Positions 1 through 7,230 of a DNA stretch of 13,177 nt are shown piece after piece. The translations under genes and the position numbers were made by a program. The number at the start of each line of letters is the position of its first letter. Within the stretch, counting starts at the first letter, position 1. Under the pieces are notes generated by a model. It did no database searches. It was not told the DNA's origin and was given only the letters and a program-made list of their open reading frames with translations. Location of the stretch: positions 1 through 13,177 of the forward strand of contig CAYUAC010000053.1 of assembly GCA_964442515.1 (NCBI GenBank), given 5' to 3'. Source of the DNA: TCS-49 sp964442515. GTDB lineage: Bacteria > Campylobacterota > Campylobacteria > Campylobacterales > Sulfurovaceae.

Positions 1-1740
1 ATAGTATTTATCGGTTATGTTATCAACTTTCGCATAAATCTTTGTATTATTGTTGATTTCATAATTCATTGCAAAGTCAATAACCGTGTATCTGCCAGTC
101 TGTGTCCCCTGTTTACCGGCTTCATCATAGCGCTGCCCTACGTATTCTCCAAAAAGCCCCAGATGCAGGTTTTGTATGCCGTAATAATCAATACCGAATT
201 TCAAATTTTCTTTAGGTCTTCTGGCAAGCTCATCACCCTGCGCATCCTGCGCGTGTAAGCGGGTGTAGCTTGTTTTCAAAAACCAGTCAGAAAACAGTGC
301 TTTGGTATACGCAAGTTCAAAACCCTTGATATCATTTTGCCCTTCAAGGTTTTCATATCCAGTTCCCTGCCACTGGATAAGATCTGTAATCTTTTTTGTA
401 AAATAGGTAAACTCAAAGCCCCCGTATGCAAAACCGGCTTCGTACGTCCTGGCTTTTTCGGGTGCGAGGTTCATATTTGAATCTCCCCACGGATTGAGTT
501 TTTGCATAATATTTGGTACGTTGTATCCTCTGCCTGCATTGGCAAACAGATCCAGCTTTTTCACAGAGTGTTTTATACCTGCTTTGCCGGTCCATTCATT
601 CTCAAAGGCGTCGTATCTGTCATAACGCAGGCTTTGGGTTACGACGGTATCGCTAAATCTGTTGGAATTGGTCAGATATATATATCTGTTTTTATCGGTA
701 TGGTCTTGACTTGCACCGCTGACTTTTGTGTAATTCACTTCATCTTCAGACAATCCACCCCCAAAGACAAGAAAAGAATCCGGCATATAATTAAAACGGT
801 CGCTGAGTTCATAATTTTTCTGAGTTCCCTCAGAGTAGTCTACGCCAAAAGTCGTGCCGATATTTTTATTTTCAAATCTGCTTTGTTCTGTTTTTAATAC
901 AATGGTATGAGATTGCACAACCTGTTCGTAGCGCAGATTATACAGCCTGCTTTGATAATCACTTTGCAATAAATCATCATCTGGGTTGCCAAAACTGTCG
1001 TAATCTTTGAGCGCATCTGTGACGGTTGCGCCAAGTGAAAGTTTTGCGTTATCGTTTATATAATAATTTGACCGCACATTGACGGTAGTGTTTTCATAAG
1101 GATCATCTTCATACTGATCAATATCTTCGCCTTTTGGGGCCTGGGAGGTAAAGGAATCTGTTGTTACCCGCTCTGCATTGATCAAAACATCAAAATTTTT
1201 CTGTTTATGGGAAAGAAAAGCTCCGTATTTTTGTGTATTGAAACTTCCGTATTCCGCACTAACGTTGGCATTGGTACCTTTTTGAGCTTTTTTTGTGATG
1301 ATATTGATCACCCCCGCACTGGCGTCAGCTCCCCATATGCCGCTTTGGGCACCTTTGATTATCTCAATTCTTTCTATATTGCTTATCATTAAATGATGCA
1401 TTCGACTGCCTGATGTATTGGTCGGATCCTGATACCTGATACCGTCAACCAATACTAAAACCCGTTTATTATCGCTGCCTCGAAGATTGACACTGCTTTG
1501 GCTGCCCATTCCGCCATTGGCGGTAATAGAGATGCCGCTTACAAGATTCAAGGCCTGCGGCAGCGTTTGAATATGTTTTTCTTCCAACTCCTGGGATGTA
1601 ATGACTGTTACGTTGCTGGTTGTGTCTTTAATTGATTGTTCTGATTTGGTTGCTGAAGTGATCGTGACCGGATCAAGGGTTGTCTGTGCGTTGGCGCTTA
1701 CAAAAGCACACAGTGAGAGTGTTATTGCTGTTTTTTTCAT
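1..1740 (-). CDS. TonB-dependent outer-membrane receptor, BtuB/CirA-like (C-terminus cut by window edge)
   Basis: The frame is open for 580 codons from the ATG at 1738-1740 to the left edge. The N-terminus looks like a signal peptide (MKKTAITLSLC, likely cleaved after SANA). A TonB-box-like stretch LDPVTITS follows, then a plug domain with recognisable segments: LVSGISI, NLRGSDNKRVLVLVDGIR, IERIEIIKGAQSGIWGADA and GVINIITKKA. The rest is aromatic-rich, strand-like barrel sequence, including NLAPEKARTYEAG and YTRLHAQDAQGDELARRP. It ends at KVDNITDKYY, the segment that normally sits shortly before the last beta strand, so roughly 20-25 residues are missing. Such receptors import cobalamin, siderophores or similar ligands using TonB-ExbBD energy. 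The barrel resembles BtuB more than siderophore receptors, but the substrate cannot be fixed from sequence. AAAGGA (1749-1754) lies 8 nt before the ATG and overlaps the stop of the small gene upstream, suggesting translational coupling. There is no room for a cobalamin riboswitch upstream. Confidence 0.93.
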   Translation of the reverse strand, partial: MKKTAITLSLCAFVSANAQTTLDPVTITSATKSEQSIKDTTSNVTVITSQELEEKHIQTLPQALNLVSGISITANGGMGSQSSVNLRGSDNKRVLVLVDGIRYQDPTNTSGSRMHHLMISNIERIEIIKGAQSGIWGADASAGVINIITKKAQKGTNANVSAEYGSFNTQKYGAFLSHKQKNFDVLINAERVTTDSFTSQAPKGEDIDQYEDDPYENTTVNVRSNYYINDNAKLSLGATVTDALKDYDSFGNPDDDLLQSDYQSRLYNLRYEQVVQSHTIVLKTEQSRFENKNIGTTFGVDYSEGTQKNYELSDRFNYMPDSFLVFGGGLSEDEVNYTKVSGASQDHTDKNRYIYLTNSNRFSDTVVTQSLRYDRYDAFENEWTGKAGIKHSVKKLDLFANAGRGYNVPNIMQKLNPWGDSNMNLAPEKARTYEAGFAYGGFEFTYFTKKITDLIQWQGTGYENLEGQNDIKGFELAYTKALFSDWFLKTSYTRLHAQDAQGDELARRPKENLKFGIDYYGIQNLHLGLFGEYVGQRYDEAGKQGTQTGRYTVIDFAMNYEINNNTKIYAKVDNITDKYY

Positions 1741-1752
1741 AGTTTGTATCCT

Positions 1753-1932
1753 TTATCGTTGAATTTTTGTTTGGTTTTTGACCGCGTTTTGTATGTAGGT
1801 CAGCTTTTTGTCAATACTTGGCTTATCGATCATCTCAAGCATTCTGATGCTGGCAAACAGGCTTAAAAGCTGCATATTCACACCGCTTGCGAGCATGCCA
1901 AAAAAGCTGAAGTAGTTTTTTGCGTGTAACAT
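1753..1932 (-). CDS. Small hypothetical protein (59 aa) directly upstream of the TonB receptor
   Basis: The ATG at 1930-1932 is preceded by AAAGGAGG followed by AAAAAT, a near-ideal ribosome binding site, and the frame runs 59 codons to a TAA at 1753-1755. The protein begins MLHAKNYFSFFGMLASGV and has a fairly hydrophobic, Met-rich first half (about residues 7-36). This is followed by a basic, polar tail (DKKLTYIQNAVKNQTKIQR). There is no cleavable signal, cysteine or known motif. The first half could form one amphipathic or weak membrane helix. The stop codon abuts the receptor's Shine-Dalgarno sequence, so the two are almost certainly co-transcribed and probably translationally coupled. I do not recognise a family. 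It could be an accessory or leader peptide for the receptor. The strength of the ribosome binding site is the main reason to call it real. Confidence 0.72.
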   Translation of the reverse strand: MLHAKNYFSFFGMLASGVNMQLLSLFASIRMLEMIDKPSIDKKLTYIQNAVKNQTKIQR

Positions 1933-1978
1933 TTTTCCTCCTTTGTAAAATCGATCCCTGAAAAGAATCGTAAGCGCA

Positions 1979-1984
1979 ATTATA
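1979..1984 (-). promoter_or_regulatory. -10 box for the small gene / TonB receptor operon
   Basis: TATAAT on the minus strand lies 46 bp before the small gene's ATG, giving a leader of roughly 40 nt. No convincing -35 is visible, which is normal for Campylobacterota sigma-70 promoters. No Fur box, cobalamin riboswitch or other known element is evident in the 115-bp spacer (1933-2047). Confidence 0.5.
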
Positions 1985-2013
1985 GCAAAAGCGCCTTTTT
2001 TGCAGTTTTATTG

Positions 2014-2019
2014 TAAAAT
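2014..2019 (+). promoter_or_regulatory. Possible -10 box for the small membrane protein gene
   Basis: TAAAAT preceded by TTG (TTGTAAAAT) lies 28 bp upstream of the ATG at 2048, with T-rich sequence before it. It diverges from the receptor promoter in the same 115-bp spacer. It is a weak match, and the position is the best argument. Confidence 0.35.
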
Positions 2020-2047
2020 TGCGGCAAAAAGACAGAAGGTTTTTTCA

Positions 2048-2296
2048 ATGGACGATCAGGAAACATTGGTTCACAGTTATAAATACAACGCCGTCGCCTT
2101 TGTGGGCATATTTTTCAGCGTAAGCGCATTTTTTACCGCCGGGGTTTATCTGGCACCGCTGGGGTTGGCTTTAGGCCTGATTTCGTTTTTTGTCGGCCGC
2201 GCGTTTTGGAGCGTGCCCGCGCTTATCATAGGAGGCTTTTCTAGTATGTTTAATCTGATGCAGATATTTAGCGGAGGGTTTTTACTGACGCACTAA
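2048..2296 (+). CDS. Small membrane protein, 82 aa, unknown function
   Basis: The ATG at 2048 is chosen over an in-frame ATG at 2000 because AGAAGG lies 6 nt upstream of it. Also, the extra 16 residues from 2000 (MQFYCKIAAKRQKVFS) overlap the probable promoter. The product starts with a polar segment (MDDQETLVHSYKYN). It then carries two clear hydrophobic segments, about residues 14-32 and 33-50, and a third weaker one at about 54-75, so it is probably an inner-membrane protein. No motif or family is recognised. Its TAA overlaps the stop of the convergent coiled-coil gene by 4 bp. No terminator is visible between the two convergent genes. It is probably monocistronic. Confidence 0.72.
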   Translation: MDDQETLVHSYKYNAVAFVGIFFSVSAFFTAGVYLAPLGLALGLISFFVGRAFWSVPALIIGGFSSMFNLMQIFSGGFLLTH

Positions 2297-3834
2297 TACT
2301 TTTTCATGAGTGTTTTAGCAAGCGCGTCGACGATGAGTTCGTATTTTTCTTCGACGGGTTTGTGCAGTTCCAGCAGATTTTGCTTTTTGATCTGGTTGTC
2401 TTTCATCAGCTTTTCCTGGGCTGAAACGTCGACGTTGATATTGGTTGTCTTGATATTGTTGGTTTCTATTTTGTTATTAAGATCACGGATGTTGATGCGG
2501 TACAGGTCTTCATCCTTGCCAAGCTTTTTAATTTGAACGACTATCTTGTTTAGTTTGCTTTGCAGTTCCTCTTTTTCATCCTTGGGTGCTTTTTTGATCT
2601 TCTTTTTTAAAGCGCTGTTTTCTTCCTGCAGCTGTCTGCTTTCGGTGATAATATCCTTGATACGGTTATTGATGCTTTCTTTTTTCTCTTCGAGTTTGGC
2701 GTTTTCATCCTGTATCGTTTCTATGCGGCTTTGCAGCTGCGTAATTTTGTTCTGGGCTTTATCGTTATACTCTTCGATCATTTCTATTTCGCGGTCGTTC
2801 TTTTTCTTCTGGATCACGATGGGCAGCATCGATACCGCGTTCCACTTCTGATCGTTTTCATCGATGATTTCGGGTTTTTGGATCTGTTTGTCATTGATGA
2901 TTTCAATATTGCCGTCATAGTATTTTAAAAACATTTCCACGTTTTTATCCCGGGTGGTGTGCAGTTCCAAAATATGTTTGGCAAAGATTTTGTGGATATT
3001 TTTAAAATGCTCTCTGAAAATATAGTTGACAAACGCTTTTTTCAAAGCCACGTCACTGTCTTCATCCATATAGATCGAAGTGACCTTATACAGCTCGTCC
3101 TGAACAAAAGCGATGACGTTTTTTCGAAAATACTCGTTGCTGATAACGGTAAAATCCAACTTCGTATCCATAAGATTGCTTATGGCTTTATTGATCTCAT
3201 CATAAATATTTTTTTCAAAAACGATATTTTTCAACCGCTCCAACTCCTCGGGAGGCAGACCGCCGGCTCTTCGTTCGGCAAAGTTTTGTTCCGTTGGCTG
3301 GATAAATTTTTTGATCGTGATCTTGTCATTCATAAAAAAGACAAGATCACGGGGTCCCAGATCAAGCCCGTCTTTGATCGCCTGTTTGTACATCTCCCGC
3401 TTCAGTGCCCTGTCCTCGATATTTTCAAAATCACACCCCAGTTCATTGAGATGGCGGCGGTGGATCATATAGATGCCCTCGGTCGTTTCAAAATCCTCCA
3501 GTTCGTCATTGACTGAATGCACGCATTTACTGACGTTGTGAAACTGTTTGCTGTACTGGCCAAAAATCTGTTTTTGCAAATCTTTGATGATGATGGTATG
3601 AAAACCCTGAAAAAAGATCGAAATACGCTGGTTGAGCAGAGAGAAATAACTTTTTATCGCGCGGCGGATTTCAGAGCGGTTTTCTTTGAGCTGATGTTTG
3701 GAGTATTTTTTAAAAAGATGGTCATAAAGGGCTTTGGCCCGGGACTTATCAAAATCTTCACAGTAAAAATCTTCGGATATATTCTGTTCCAAATATGCAA
3801 ACGTATCCTTGAAAACATCCGTCGTTGAAGACAT
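2293..3834 (-). CDS. Coiled-coil hypothetical protein, 513 aa
   Basis: The ATG at 3832-3834 has AAGGGG about 5-6 nt upstream. The N-terminal 340 residues are predicted soluble and mostly helical, with many aromatic and charged residues and no recognised catalytic motif. A long coiled coil follows from about residue 343 to 490 (for example EIEMIEEYNDKAQNKITQLQ and QLQEENSALKKKIKK). A short Lys-rich break, KKAPKDEKEE, lies near 414-423. There is no signal peptide or transmembrane segment, so a cytoplasmic location is likely. The C-terminus ends LAKTLMKKY. The gene lies 95 bp downstream of the beta-CASP nuclease gene on the same strand. The gap holds AT-rich sequence (TATATA near 3907-3913) but no convincing hairpin, so it could be read through from the operon or have its own promoter. 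I do not recognise the family. A scaffold or structural role is only a guess from the coiled coil. Confidence 0.88.
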   Translation of the reverse strand: MSSTTDVFKDTFAYLEQNISEDFYCEDFDKSRAKALYDHLFKKYSKHQLKENRSEIRRAIKSYFSLLNQRISIFFQGFHTIIIKDLQKQIFGQYSKQFHNVSKCVHSVNDELEDFETTEGIYMIHRRHLNELGCDFENIEDRALKREMYKQAIKDGLDLGPRDLVFFMNDKITIKKFIQPTEQNFAERRAGGLPPEELERLKNIVFEKNIYDEINKAISNLMDTKLDFTVISNEYFRKNVIAFVQDELYKVTSIYMDEDSDVALKKAFVNYIFREHFKNIHKIFAKHILELHTTRDKNVEMFLKYYDGNIEIINDKQIQKPEIIDENDQKWNAVSMLPIVIQKKKNDREIEMIEEYNDKAQNKITQLQSRIETIQDENAKLEEKKESINNRIKDIITESRQLQEENSALKKKIKKAPKDEKEELQSKLNKIVVQIKKLGKDEDLYRINIRDLNNKIETNNIKTTNINVDVSAQEKLMKDNQIKKQNLLELHKPVEEKYELIVDALAKTLMKKY

Positions 3835-3929
3835 CCCGCCCCTTTGTCTAAATATGAATCGCTACAGTAACAAGTTTTTCATATCACTTGCGTAAAAACG
3901 TCTTTTTATATATTAGCTTTAAGTTTTCT

Positions 3930-5279
3930 TTACAAATCGATCGGATCATGCATTGCTACCGCCCGGGCCTGTATACCGGTGCGTTTGTTGATGAGTTTTG
4001 TAAACGTTTTGAGCTTTTTTGCGTCTCCGTGGATCAAGAATATCTTCTTTAACCCCTCAACGGCTTCAATCCATTCCAGCAAGTCGTCTCTGTCGGCGTG
4101 GGCCGAAAATCCGTCCACTTCTCTGATAAGCGCGTTTTTCTCAAGTGTTATACCCTCTATCTCCACACGGTCTTTATGCAGGATTTCATGGCCCAGCGTA
4201 GATTCAACCTGAAAGCCCACAAAGATAATAACCGCACTTTCATCACTCAGGTAACGCTTAAGATGCTTTTGTACGCGTCCGCCTTCACACATGCCGCTGC
4301 CTGCGATAATAACCTTGGCGCCTTTGGCCACTTCTATCTTCTGCGAAGCTTCCCTGCTTTGGGTATGCACAAGCTGCTTGAAATCAAAAGGATTGATATT
4401 ATCCTCCAGCTGGCGGCGGACCTCATTGTTAAAAAGCTTTGGGTAGTTCAAAAACGTCTTTGTCACGTTAATGGCCAACGGCGCGTCCAAAAAGACGTGA
4501 GCGCCGTCAAGATCACCTTTTAAGCTCATCTGGCGCAGGATATAAAGCACCTCCTGGGTGCGCTCCAGCGCAAAAGAAGGAATCACGACCGTGGCACCGT
4601 GCTTGATCGCATCTGCTATATAGGTTTTAAACTCCATAATCGAAACATTCATATTTTTATGCAGTCTGTCGGCGTAGGTTGATTCCACAAACAGGTAATG
4701 CGCACTTTCAAACCCCTGCAGCTGGGACGTGATAATGCGGCTGTCCTGCCCCAGATCCCCGGAGAAAACAACGCTTTTATCTTCATCGCCATCTTTATAA
4801 TCAATCTTGATTATGGCCGAACCCAAAATATGCCCGGCGTTTTTAAACGTTACGACAATATCCTCACCGATACGCAAAGAGCCGTCATATTCCAAAAATG
4901 TATCAAACTTGGCCAGGGCCGGTCCCACGTCATGGCTGGTATAGATGGGTTTTGGGTTTTCTTCGATAATGCCGCCGGCGTTGTGCAGCATCAGTTTGGC
5001 CAGCGCAAAGGTCGCCGGAGTCGAAACGATACGGCCGTCAAAGCCCTCCTTGACAAGCATCGGAATGCGCCCGATATGATCCAGATGGGCGTGCGTAACT
5101 AAAAGGTAGTCAATATCTGCGGGATCAAAGGCAAAACCTTCGTGGTTCAATCCCTCTTCATCGCCCTGAAACATCCCGCAATCTATCAAAATACGTGTAT
5201 TGTCTATTTGCAGTAAATGGCACGATCCGGTAACGACACCGGCTCCGCCAAAAGATTCAAAAGTTATCATAGGCGCCAT
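3930..5279 (-). CDS. Beta-CASP metallo-beta-lactamase-fold nuclease (YSH1/CPSF-type)
   Basis: The 449-residue protein has the complete set of family signatures. HAHLDH at 63-68 is the binuclear zinc site; NAGHILGS around 148-154 (H150) and SGDLG at 173-177 complete the MBL core. ESTYADR at 199-205 and PSFALERTQE at 234-243 begin the beta-CASP insert. AGSGMCEGGR at 326-335 and FSAHAD at 391-396 are the distal zinc and RNA-processing (RMMBL) motifs, with IHGD at 416-419. Family members cleave RNA (CPSF73, bacterial RNA-specificity proteins) or DNA (SNM1/Artemis), and the motifs do not decide which. It starts 4 nt after the DUF4130 stop codon, so it belongs to the same operon as the radical SAM/DUF4130 pair. 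An alternative ATG three codons in (5268-5270) is equally possible, as neither start has a strong ribosome binding site. Bacterial copies are usually annotated as RNA exonucleases; the context raises a DNA substrate as an option. Confidence 0.93.
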   Translation of the reverse strand: MAPMITFESFGGAGVVTGSCHLLQIDNTRILIDCGMFQGDEEGLNHEGFAFDPADIDYLLVTHAHLDHIGRIPMLVKEGFDGRIVSTPATFALAKLMLHNAGGIIEENPKPIYTSHDVGPALAKFDTFLEYDGSLRIGEDIVVTFKNAGHILGSAIIKIDYKDGDEDKSVVFSGDLGQDSRIITSQLQGFESAHYLFVESTYADRLHKNMNVSIMEFKTYIADAIKHGATVVIPSFALERTQEVLYILRQMSLKGDLDGAHVFLDAPLAINVTKTFLNYPKLFNNEVRRQLEDNINPFDFKQLVHTQSREASQKIEVAKGAKVIIAGSGMCEGGRVQKHLKRYLSDESAVIIFVGFQVESTLGHEILHKDRVEIEGITLEKNALIREVDGFSAHADRDDLLEWIEAVEGLKKIFLIHGDAKKLKTFTKLINKRTGIQARAVAMHDPIDL

Positions 5280-5283
5280 TATA

Positions 5284-6015
5284 TCACAGAAACTCTGTCA
5301 TGTATTTGCGGTAAATCAGAGGCAGCTGGTTTTGCTGCAGTTTTGGATTGTGTCTGCTTTGGATGCTGACCGCTTCAAAAAAGGTTCGCCACAATCTGCT
5401 GTATTTTTCCTCCTGCTTCGATGCTTGAGGGAGCTGAGCGCTGTCTACGGTGTAGATATCTTTGTGCCCTTTTTGATACACAGCAGCCAGGCCGCGTCTG
5501 GTGTCATGGATGATAAAATCCTCCCCCGGCAGCCGCCTAGCAAAATGGCGCAGCAAAAAAGGCAGCAGGTAAAAATCATTATCATACTCAGCATACAGCC
5601 CGCCCTGCTTTAACTCCATAAAACGCACGAATCCGTATGCTTTGTGGACATTGCTAAAAAGCCTTCTTTCAAGCGCTAAGATATTTTTCACATAGTCTAT
5701 AAGTCTGTTTTCAAGCTCACGGGGCCGGCTAAAGCCAAGCAAGACATAGCGGTACAGATCATGGGAAAAATCGCTGTGATCACACATAAAAATATGCATA
5801 ATCCGCTTTTGGATCTTTTTTGAAAACTTTTTTTCCATCGCGTCCGTTACTTTGCGCGCTTTTTGTATATCGGTTTGTATATAAATTATGCTATCAGCAA
5901 ACAGCGAATCCAGGGCCTGGGTGAGGATGGAAGTTGGCTTGTATTTGTAAATATAACTGTCATGGATCATCGTGCAAAAGCCCTCAAACCCTCCGTCATA
6001 GACCAGCGTCTGCAT
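5284..6015 (-). CDS. DUF4130 / TIGR03915-type DNA metabolism protein
   Basis: The 243-residue protein matches what I know of the DUF4130 family along its length. It has YDGGFEGF at 6-13, HKAYGFVRFMEL at 124-135, HFARRLPGEDFIIHDTRRG around 157-175, LWRTFF near 208-213, and the C-terminal RHNPKLQQNQLP at 221-232 followed by Y235 and Y238. The family has no established biochemical activity. It is tied to DNA metabolism by its invariant neighbourhood with the TIGR03916 radical SAM protein and by fusions to UdgX-type uracil-DNA glycosylase domains in other bacteria. Here it is stand-alone. The ATG follows the radical SAM gene's TAG with no spacer, and GGAGAG lies 6 nt upstream within that gene, so translation is probably coupled. 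Confidence 0.9.
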   Translation of the reverse strand: MQTLVYDGGFEGFCTMIHDSYIYKYKPTSILTQALDSLFADSIIYIQTDIQKARKVTDAMEKKFSKKIQKRIMHIFMCDHSDFSHDLYRYVLLGFSRPRELENRLIDYVKNILALERRLFSNVHKAYGFVRFMELKQGGLYAEYDNDFYLLPFLLRHFARRLPGEDFIIHDTRRGLAAVYQKGHKDIYTVDSAQLPQASKQEEKYSRLWRTFFEAVSIQSRHNPKLQQNQLPLIYRKYMTEFL

Positions 6016-7230
6016 CTACAGCTCTCCGCTGAGCGCTGAAGCGTCAAACAGCCCTGGCTGCCTTTTGTCACTGTTTTTCAAGCTTTTTTTGATCTCTTCT
6101 GGATACAGGCGGCGCACTCCCTCATAGCGGCCTTTTGCCGTGATAAAATAGCGCGCTCTTTTGAGGCTGATGCCAAGCTTTTTCAGGCTGTATGTATCAA
6201 GCCTGCCAAAACGCCTTGCGCTCAAAATCTTTTGGACTGAGCGTATCCCGATACCGGGGATTCGAAGCAGCATTTGCCTATCTGCGGTATTGATCTCAAC
6301 GGGAAAAAGGTGCAGATTGGCCATCGCCCACGCGATCTTTGGGTCATAATCCAGATCCAGATTCTGCCCCTGCCCCAGCAGTTCATTGTGATCAAAGCCG
6401 TAAAAGCGAAGCAGCCAGTCTGCCTGATAAAGCCGGTGTTCGCGTTTCAGCGGCGGAGCGGTATTGACTGAGGGCAGATTTTTGTGGTTGGCCGTGGGGA
6501 TATAAGCGCTGTAATACACCCGTTTTAAGAGTTTGTAATCATACATCGCCGCAGACGTTTGCAAAATATCAAAATCACTCTCGGGACTGGCGCCTACTAT
6601 CATCTGCGTACTCATGCTGACGGGGTTTTTAAGTTCAGGCGAATACGCTTTGGCAAATTTCAAAGGTTTAAGCACGGAGGTTTTGTTTTTTTGCGGAGCA
6701 AGCAGCTGCAGGCTTTTGGAACTTGGCAGCTCCAGATTCGAACTCACCCTGGTCGCAAGCTGCAGGGCTTTTTGTACCAAATCCTGAGACGCGTTTGGAA
6801 TCAGTTTGAGGTGGATATAACCGTTAAATTTGTACTCAAATCGCAATATTTCAAGCGCGTTGATCAGCAGTTCCATGGTGTGATCTTCATTTTCAAGGAT
6901 GCCCGAGCTTAAAAACAGTCCTTCGATATAGTTTCGTTTGTAAAAATTGATCGTCAAATCGGCCAGTTCCCTTGGTGAAAACGCCGCTCTTTGTATATCG
7001 TTGCTGACCCGGCTGATACAGTAGCTGCAGTCATACACACAAAAATTGGTAAAAAGCACCTTGAGCAAACTCACACAGCGCCCGTCTGCGGTGTAGCTGT
7101 GGCAGATACCGCTGGTGTGGTTGCACCCTATTTCACCGCTGCCCGCGTTTGGCGTTCCGCTGCTTGAAGAACACGATACGTCGTATTTGGCGCCGTCGCT
7201 GAGGATGCGCAGCTTCTGCTCTACTCTCAT
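6016..7230 (-). CDS. Putative DNA modification/repair radical SAM protein (TIGR03916 type)
   Basis: The 404-residue protein carries the radical SAM CX3CX2C motif, C64-VYD-C68-SY-C71, which binds the [4Fe-4S] cluster that cleaves S-adenosylmethionine. Further cysteines at 20, 36, 43 and 52 lie just before it in the stretch GEIGCNHTSGIC...GRC. The C-terminal part has a helix-hairpin-helix DNA-binding domain at about 311-345 (INTADRQMLLRIPGIGIRS). The combination of N-terminal radical SAM and C-terminal HhH, with a DUF4130 gene immediately after it, identifies the TIGR03916 family, whose reaction is unknown. The extreme C-terminus contains Q391-PG-L394-F395, resembling a beta-sliding-clamp binding peptide. 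The ATG overlaps the stop of the upstream phosphatase gene (ATGA). The likely role, inferred from domains, is a radical-based reaction on DNA or a damaged base. Confidence 0.93.
   Translation of the reverse strand: MRVEQKLRILSDGAKYDVSCSSSSGTPNAGSGEIGCNHTSGICHSYTADGRCVSLLKVLFTNFCVYDCSYCISRVSNDIQRAAFSPRELADLTINFYKRNYIEGLFLSSGILENEDHTMELLINALEILRFEYKFNGYIHLKLIPNASQDLVQKALQLATRVSSNLELPSSKSLQLLAPQKNKTSVLKPLKFAKAYSPELKNPVSMSTQMIVGASPESDFDILQTSAAMYDYKLLKRVYYSAYIPTANHKNLPSVNTAPPLKREHRLYQADWLLRFYGFDHNELLGQGQNLDLDYDPKIAWAMANLHLFPVEINTADRQMLLRIPGIGIRSVQKILSARRFGRLDTYSLKKLGISLKRARYFITAKGRYEGVRRLYPEEIKKSLKNSDKRQPGLFDASALSGEL

Noticed and set aside
502..897. 131-codon plus-strand open frame inside the TonB receptor
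   Set aside because: It lies antisense to a clearly coding receptor barrel, has no ribosome binding site, and its translation has no family features. Open antisense frames are expected there.
1933..2047. Cobalamin riboswitch or Fur site upstream of the BtuB-like receptor
   Set aside because: The leader is only about 40 nt, far too short for a cobalamin riboswitch, and I see no inverted repeat like a Fur box.
2959..3516. 185-codon plus-strand open frame opposite the coiled-coil protein, plus neighbouring ones at 2306-2851
   Set aside because: These are shadows of the minus-strand gene. The runs of Phe, Ser and Leu come from complementing Lys/Glu-rich coiled-coil codons.
3835..3929. Terminator between the nuclease gene and the coiled-coil gene
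   Set aside because: Only a 5-bp CAAGT/ACTTG pairing with a 10-nt loop is visible on the transcribed strand, with no T-tract, which is too weak to call.
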